DNA of 64,000 nt from SFDP01 sp051891855 (lineage in GTDB: Bacteria > Bacillota > Clostridia > Lachnospirales > Lachnospiraceae), in the NCBI GenBank assembly GCA_051891855.1, contig JBJFFP010000012.1, positions 1-64,000 on the forward strand, written 5' to 3'. Below the pieces are notes generated by a model, which did not search any database, had not been told where the DNA came from, and saw nothing but the letters and a program-made list of their open reading frames with translations. Each line of letters opens with the position of its first letter. Positions within the stretch are counted from its first letter, which is position 1. A program made the position numbers and the translations under genes. Shown piece by piece: positions 60,961 through 64,000 of this stretch.

Positions 60961-62643
60961 TTATTCTACCGAAATAATATAATAATATACCGGCTGACCG
61001 CCATACTGCAGTTCTACATCACAGGTATCGTATTTTTCTTCAATCCTGTCTGCCAGAAGGCGAGCCTGATCGGCTGAAATTTCTTCACCGTGGTAGATAC
61101 TGATCAGCTCCTTATCTCCATCCATCATTTCATCCACCATCTGCAGGGTAACCTCTTCTATGTCCCTTCCTACGGCAAGGATTCCCGTATCACCTATACC
61201 CATAAAATCACCCTGATGAATCTCCTTATCATCTATCTGTGTATCTCTTACAGCGTAGGTAACCTGCCCGGTTTTCACCTTGGTAATTTCCTCCAGCATA
61301 ATGGCTTCATTCTCCTGTACACTTAGGTCCGGTACGAAATTAATCACAGCCGTAATTCCCTGTGCTACAGTTTTGGTAGGGATTACAATGATATGCTTAT
61401 CTTCCACCAAGGATTTAGCCTGATTGGCAGCCAGAATAATGTTGCTGTTATTGGGGAAAATAAAAATATTCTCTGCATTTACCTGCTCAATGGCATTTAG
61501 CATATCCTCCGTACTGGGATTCATGGTCTGTCCGCCGGCAATCATATAATCCACACCCAGACCGGTGAAAATTTCATCCATACCCTTACCCACGGAAACT
61601 GAAATGAAGCCAACCTCTTTTTTGGGTGTCTCCTTCTTTACCGGTTCAGCAGCCTTTTCCTTTTCCGACATCTTGATTACCTTTTCCTGATGTTCCAGGC
61701 GCATATTATCAATCTTCATATTAGAAAGCTGACCATACATAAGCGCTCTCTGAATGGCCATACCGGGATCATTGGTATGCACATGTACCTTGACAATATC
61801 ATCATCGGCAACCACCACAATAGAATCACCGATAGACTCCAAATATGCCTTGAAATCCATCTCATGCTTAATGTTGAAGGTCTTATTCAGCATAATGATA
61901 AATTCTGTACAGTAACCAAACTTAATATCACAGGAAGCCTGGGTATCTACCTTTATTCCTGATGCTCCCGCAGTTACTGCTCCCAGTTTAAAATCCAGCT
62001 CTTTTCCATGGAAAGCATCATTTGCTCCCCGTAAAACCTCTAAAAGTCCCTGTCCACCGGAGTCTACAACTCCTGCCTGCTTTAATACAGGCAGCATTTC
62101 CGGGGTCTGGCTCAATACATAGTCTGCATGCTTGATAATTTCATCCAGAAACTGACCAATATCCGTTACCCCGGCCTTTTCCAGCTCTCTGGCCTTTAAA
62201 GCTGCACCCTTAGCCACCGTCAGAATCGTACCCTCCTTAGGCTTCATTACCGCTTTATACGCCGTTTCCACGGAACACTCGGCTGCCTCTGTCAAAATGG
62301 CAACGTCCAGCTTCTGATGCGTCTTAATTACCTTACAGAATCCACGAAAAAGCTGGGAAAGAATAACACCGGAATTTCCCCTTGCCCCCCTTAAGGAACC
62401 GGAGGAAATGGCCTTGGCAAGGCTCTCCATATCATCATCGATCAGCCCGGATACCTCCTTAGCCGCCGACATAATAGTCAAAGACATATTAGTACCGGTA
62501 TCCCCATCAGGAACGGGAAAAACATTCAGTTCATTAATCCATTCCTTCTTTGCTTCCAGATTCTGCGCACTCGCCAGAAACATTTTGGAAAGCATATTTA
62601 CATCAATTGTAGTTGAAGCCACTTGAATATCCTCCTTAATCAA
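60961..62643 (-). CDS. DAK2-domain protein, FakA/YloV-like fatty acid kinase
   Basis: 560-aa protein: an N-terminal DhaL/DAK2 domain with the nucleotide-magnesium motif VPDGDTGTNMS (about 47-57) and HADYVLSQTPEMLPVLKQAG, a linker rich in E/K/P (about 320-345), and a C-terminal DegV-like fold. Family member FakA phosphorylates fatty acids bound by FakB/DegV. Its neighbours (Asp23 gene upstream, recG and degV downstream) match yloU-yloV-recG in B. subtilis. The stop codon lies at the edge of the scaffold gap but the frame is complete. Confidence 0.92.
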   Translation of the reverse strand: MIKEDIQVASTTIDVNMLSKMFLASAQNLEAKKEWINELNVFPVPDGDTGTNMSLTIMSAAKEVSGLIDDDMESLAKAISSGSLRGARGNSGVILSQLFRGFCKVIKTHQKLDVAILTEAAECSVETAYKAVMKPKEGTILTVAKGAALKARELEKAGVTDIGQFLDEIIKHADYVLSQTPEMLPVLKQAGVVDSGGQGLLEVLRGANDAFHGKELDFKLGAVTAGASGIKVDTQASCDIKFGYCTEFIIMLNKTFNIKHEMDFKAYLESIGDSIVVVADDDIVKVHVHTNDPGMAIQRALMYGQLSNMKIDNMRLEHQEKVIKMSEKEKAAEPVKKETPKKEVGFISVSVGKGMDEIFTGLGVDYMIAGGQTMNPSTEDMLNAIEQVNAENIFIFPNNSNIILAANQAKSLVEDKHIIVIPTKTVAQGITAVINFVPDLSVQENEAIMLEEITKVKTGQVTYAVRDTQIDDKEIHQGDFMGIGDTGILAVGRDIEEVTLQMVDEMMDGDKELISIYHGEEISADQARLLADRIEEKYDTCDVELQYGGQPVYYYIISVE

Positions 62644-62995
62644 TCGCTCTTACCCCTTCCACATAAACGTTGATTTTACCCACGTCTATGCCGGTAAATT
62701 CTTCTACTCTGTATTTTACGTTTTCCATCAAATTATCACAAACAGCCACAATACTTACTCCGTAGGCTACGATTACATGAAAATTTAAGGTCAGCTTATT
62801 ATTTTCCATTTTAACCACTATACCCCGGGTAATGCTGTCCATCTTTAACAGCTTAACCAGGCCGTCTTTCACATTGACACCGGCCATGCCGACAATACCG
62901 AAGCATTCCACCGCCACACTGCCTGCATAACGGCTTACCACTTCCTTATCAATGGTGATTTTACCCATATGTGTGTTCATAGAAGATCCTTTCAT
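62636..62995 (-). CDS. Asp23/Gls24 family envelope stress protein (YloU-like)
   Basis: 119-aa Asp23/Gls24 protein, membrane-associated and linked to cell envelope homeostasis. ITIDKEVVSRYAGSVAVEC, GIVGMAGVN and VAYGVSIVAVCDNLMENVKY are family hallmarks. The start follows GGAGG. It overlaps the FakA-like gene by 8 nt and is divergent from rpmB, as in B. subtilis. Confidence 0.94.
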   Translation of the reverse strand: MKGSSMNTHMGKITIDKEVVSRYAGSVAVECFGIVGMAGVNVKDGLVKLLKMDSITRGIVVKMENNKLTLNFHVIVAYGVSIVAVCDNLMENVKYRVEEFTGIDVGKINVYVEGVRAID

Positions 62996-63114
62996 GTAGT
63001 ACCTCCTTCATAATTTAAATCATTGTAACATGGCTATTATACTCGTTTTATAAGAAAAAATAAACCAAAAAATGTATCTTTCACAAGATTTTGTATATTT
63101 TCTATATTTTTTGC

Positions 63115-63143
63115 TTGCATTTCTACTACTCTTCTGCTATTAT
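63115..63143 (+). promoter_or_regulatory. Promoter of rpmB
   Basis: TTGCAT (63115-63120) and TATTAT (63138-63143) with a 17-bp spacer, about 50 bp before the rpmB start. Confidence 0.65.
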
Positions 63144-63191
63144 ACTACTGTTATGATTCGTAAGGATTTTTTACGGTTAGGAGGTGTCAAC

Positions 63192-63377
63192 ATGGCAAAA
63201 TGTGATATTTGTGGTAAGGGCGTACATTTCGGTAATAACGTTAGCCATTCTCATAGAAGATCCAACCATATTTGGAAGTCAAACGTTAAGAATATTAAAT
63301 GCAAGGTAAACGGAGCTTCCAGAAAGCTTCACGTTTGTACCAGCTGCTTAAAGTCCGGTAAAGTTGAGAGAGCTTAA
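63192..63377 (+). CDS. rpmB: 50S ribosomal protein L28 (zinc-binding form)
   Basis: L28 (61 aa), a large-subunit protein. It starts MAKCDICGKGVHFGNNVSHS at 63192 with ribosome site AGGAGGTG. Two Cys pairs (CDIC near the start and CTSC near the end) show the zinc-ribbon C+ type. An in-frame upstream ATG at 63072 would add 40 residues across the promoter and is rejected. A strong terminator follows. Confidence 0.96.
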   Translation: MAKCDICGKGVHFGNNVSHSHRRSNHIWKSNVKNIKCKVNGASRKLHVCTSCLKSGKVERA

Positions 63378-63389
63378 GATTTCCACAGA

Positions 63390-63421
63390 AACCATCGTAG
63401 AAATACGATGGTTCTTTTTTT
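63390..63421 (+). terminator. Rho-independent terminator of rpmB
   Basis: AACCATCGTA-GAAA-TACGATGGTT is a perfect 10-bp stem with a GAAA loop, followed by C and seven or more T. Confidence 0.96.
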
Positions 63422-63470
63422 GTCTCCTGTTTCCTGACAGAATGTATATAAAAAAAGACATGATAAATTA

Positions 63471-63499
63471 TTGTCAATCTCTGCTTCATACAGTATAAT
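63471..63499 (+). promoter_or_regulatory. Promoter of the flavodiiron protein gene
   Basis: TTGTCA (63471-63476) and TATAAT (63494-63499) with a 17-bp spacer, about 85 bp upstream of the gene. Confidence 0.85.
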
Positions 63500-63584
63500 A
63501 GCCCATTGAACATAATAGAAAGCGTACGAAACAGACTATTTAAGATAATGAATTAACTTTTACAGAAGTGGAGGACTCTTATAG

Positions 63585-64000
63585 ATGAAGATTACCGATA
63601 TGATTTATAATATTGGCGTAACCGATAAAATCATCGATCTGTTTGAGGGACAGTATCCTGTTCCTGACGGAATGACTTATAATTCCTATGCCATTATGGA
63701 TGAAAAGATTGCCGTAATGGATACCGTAGATGCAAATTTTACTGAAGAATGGCTGGATAATCTGGAAACCGTTTTGGGAAATAAGGCTCCTGATTATCTC
63801 ATTATTCAGCATATGGAACCGGATCATTCGGCGAATATCGATATTTTTATGAAAAAATATCCCGCTGCTACTATTGTGGCTTCTGCGAAATCCTTTGCCA
63901 TGATGAAAAACTTCTTCGGCACTGACTATGCCGGACGCAATCTGGTGGTCGGTGAGGGAGACAGTCTCTTATTGGGTACGCATATCCTTAATTTTATCAC
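63585..64000 (+). CDS. Flavodiiron protein (FprA-like), N-terminal part
   Basis: First 138 residues of a flavodiiron protein, an anaerobe enzyme that reduces oxygen or nitric oxide. The metallo-beta-lactamase-like di-iron domain begins with SYAIMDEKIAVMDTVDANFT and carries the ligand motif HMEPDHSAN (HxExDH). Ribosome site GGAGG. The gene runs past the window end, so the flavodoxin domain is not seen. Confidence 0.92.
   Translation, partial: MKITDMIYNIGVTDKIIDLFEGQYPVPDGMTYNSYAIMDEKIAVMDTVDANFTEEWLDNLETVLGNKAPDYLIIQHMEPDHSANIDIFMKKYPAATIVASAKSFAMMKNFFGTDYAGRNLVVGEGDSLLLGTHILNFI

Noticed and set aside
60731..60982. Open frame running through the N gap
   Set aside because: It only exists because N codons are not read as stops; the flanks are a terminator and duplicated gene end.
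1..64000. tRNA, rRNA, CRISPR arrays or prophage
   Set aside because: Reading both strands I saw no tRNA-like clover or CCA-flanked element, rRNA sequence, regularly spaced identical repeats or phage structural genes.

Overview
The window looks like a chromosomal segment from a low-to-moderate GC, spore-forming Clostridia, most probably Lachnospiraceae (inferred from gene order and protein style; no rRNA is present). Supporting points are the rplU-prp-rpmA-obgE-yhbY-nadD-yqeK-rsfS block, ribosomal protein L27 with the Firmicutes N-terminal extension next to its protease Prp, short HisG with HisZ, RecU, the sporulation gene ylbJ next to coaD/rsmD, and an agr-type peptide quorum-sensing locus. 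Most genes are on the minus strand.

Layout: 1-3862 is a large secreted sialidase, cut by the window edge. 4168-13380 is a housekeeping operon (ribosome maturation, NAD synthesis, RNase G, a radical SAM pair). 13586-13885 is a small DUF3892 protein, followed by a degenerate tandem repeat. 14228-19299 holds two lipoproteins, a decayed small gene and an ECF sigma/anti-sigma pair. 19424-29560 is the accessory part: an agr-like system (agrA-type regulator, agrC-type kinase, agrB and an unannotated 48-codon agrD) plus two output cassettes. Each cassette begins with a nearly identical 59-bp promoter repeat, then a small secreted protein gene, then a long perfect hairpin, then lipoproteins; one also carries an ABC transporter. 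Two genes here are split by in-frame TGA codons.

29598-35349 is a polyamine operon (arginine/lysine/ornithine decarboxylase, SpeE, agmatinase family, carboxy(nor)spermidine dehydrogenase and decarboxylase). Its leader has a strong promoter and a terminator-like hairpin just before the first gene. 35680-39035 holds a DUF368 undecaprenyl-phosphate translocase, a MATE exporter and two unknown membrane proteins. 39102-44290 is a partial histidine operon (hisZ-hisG-hisD-hisB-hisIE) in which HisIE carries a degenerate HisF-like N-terminal domain. 44396-50650 holds recU, two pseudouridine synthases, an SDR, YgiQ and a HAD phosphatase. 50695-63000 holds ylbJ, coaD, rsmD, a topoisomerase IV pair, degV, recG, and a FakA-like DAK2 gene with its Asp23 neighbour. 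63192-64000 holds rpmB and the start of a flavodiiron protein. A 100-N scaffold gap at 60861-60960 is flanked by an exact 55-bp duplication and is probably an assembly join.

The most interesting region is 23.0-29.6 kb. The two direct promoter repeats bracket a 3-kb cassette right next to agrD, and the repeat itself contains the agrD stop codon. This suggests a duplicated, possibly switchable, quorum-sensing output module.
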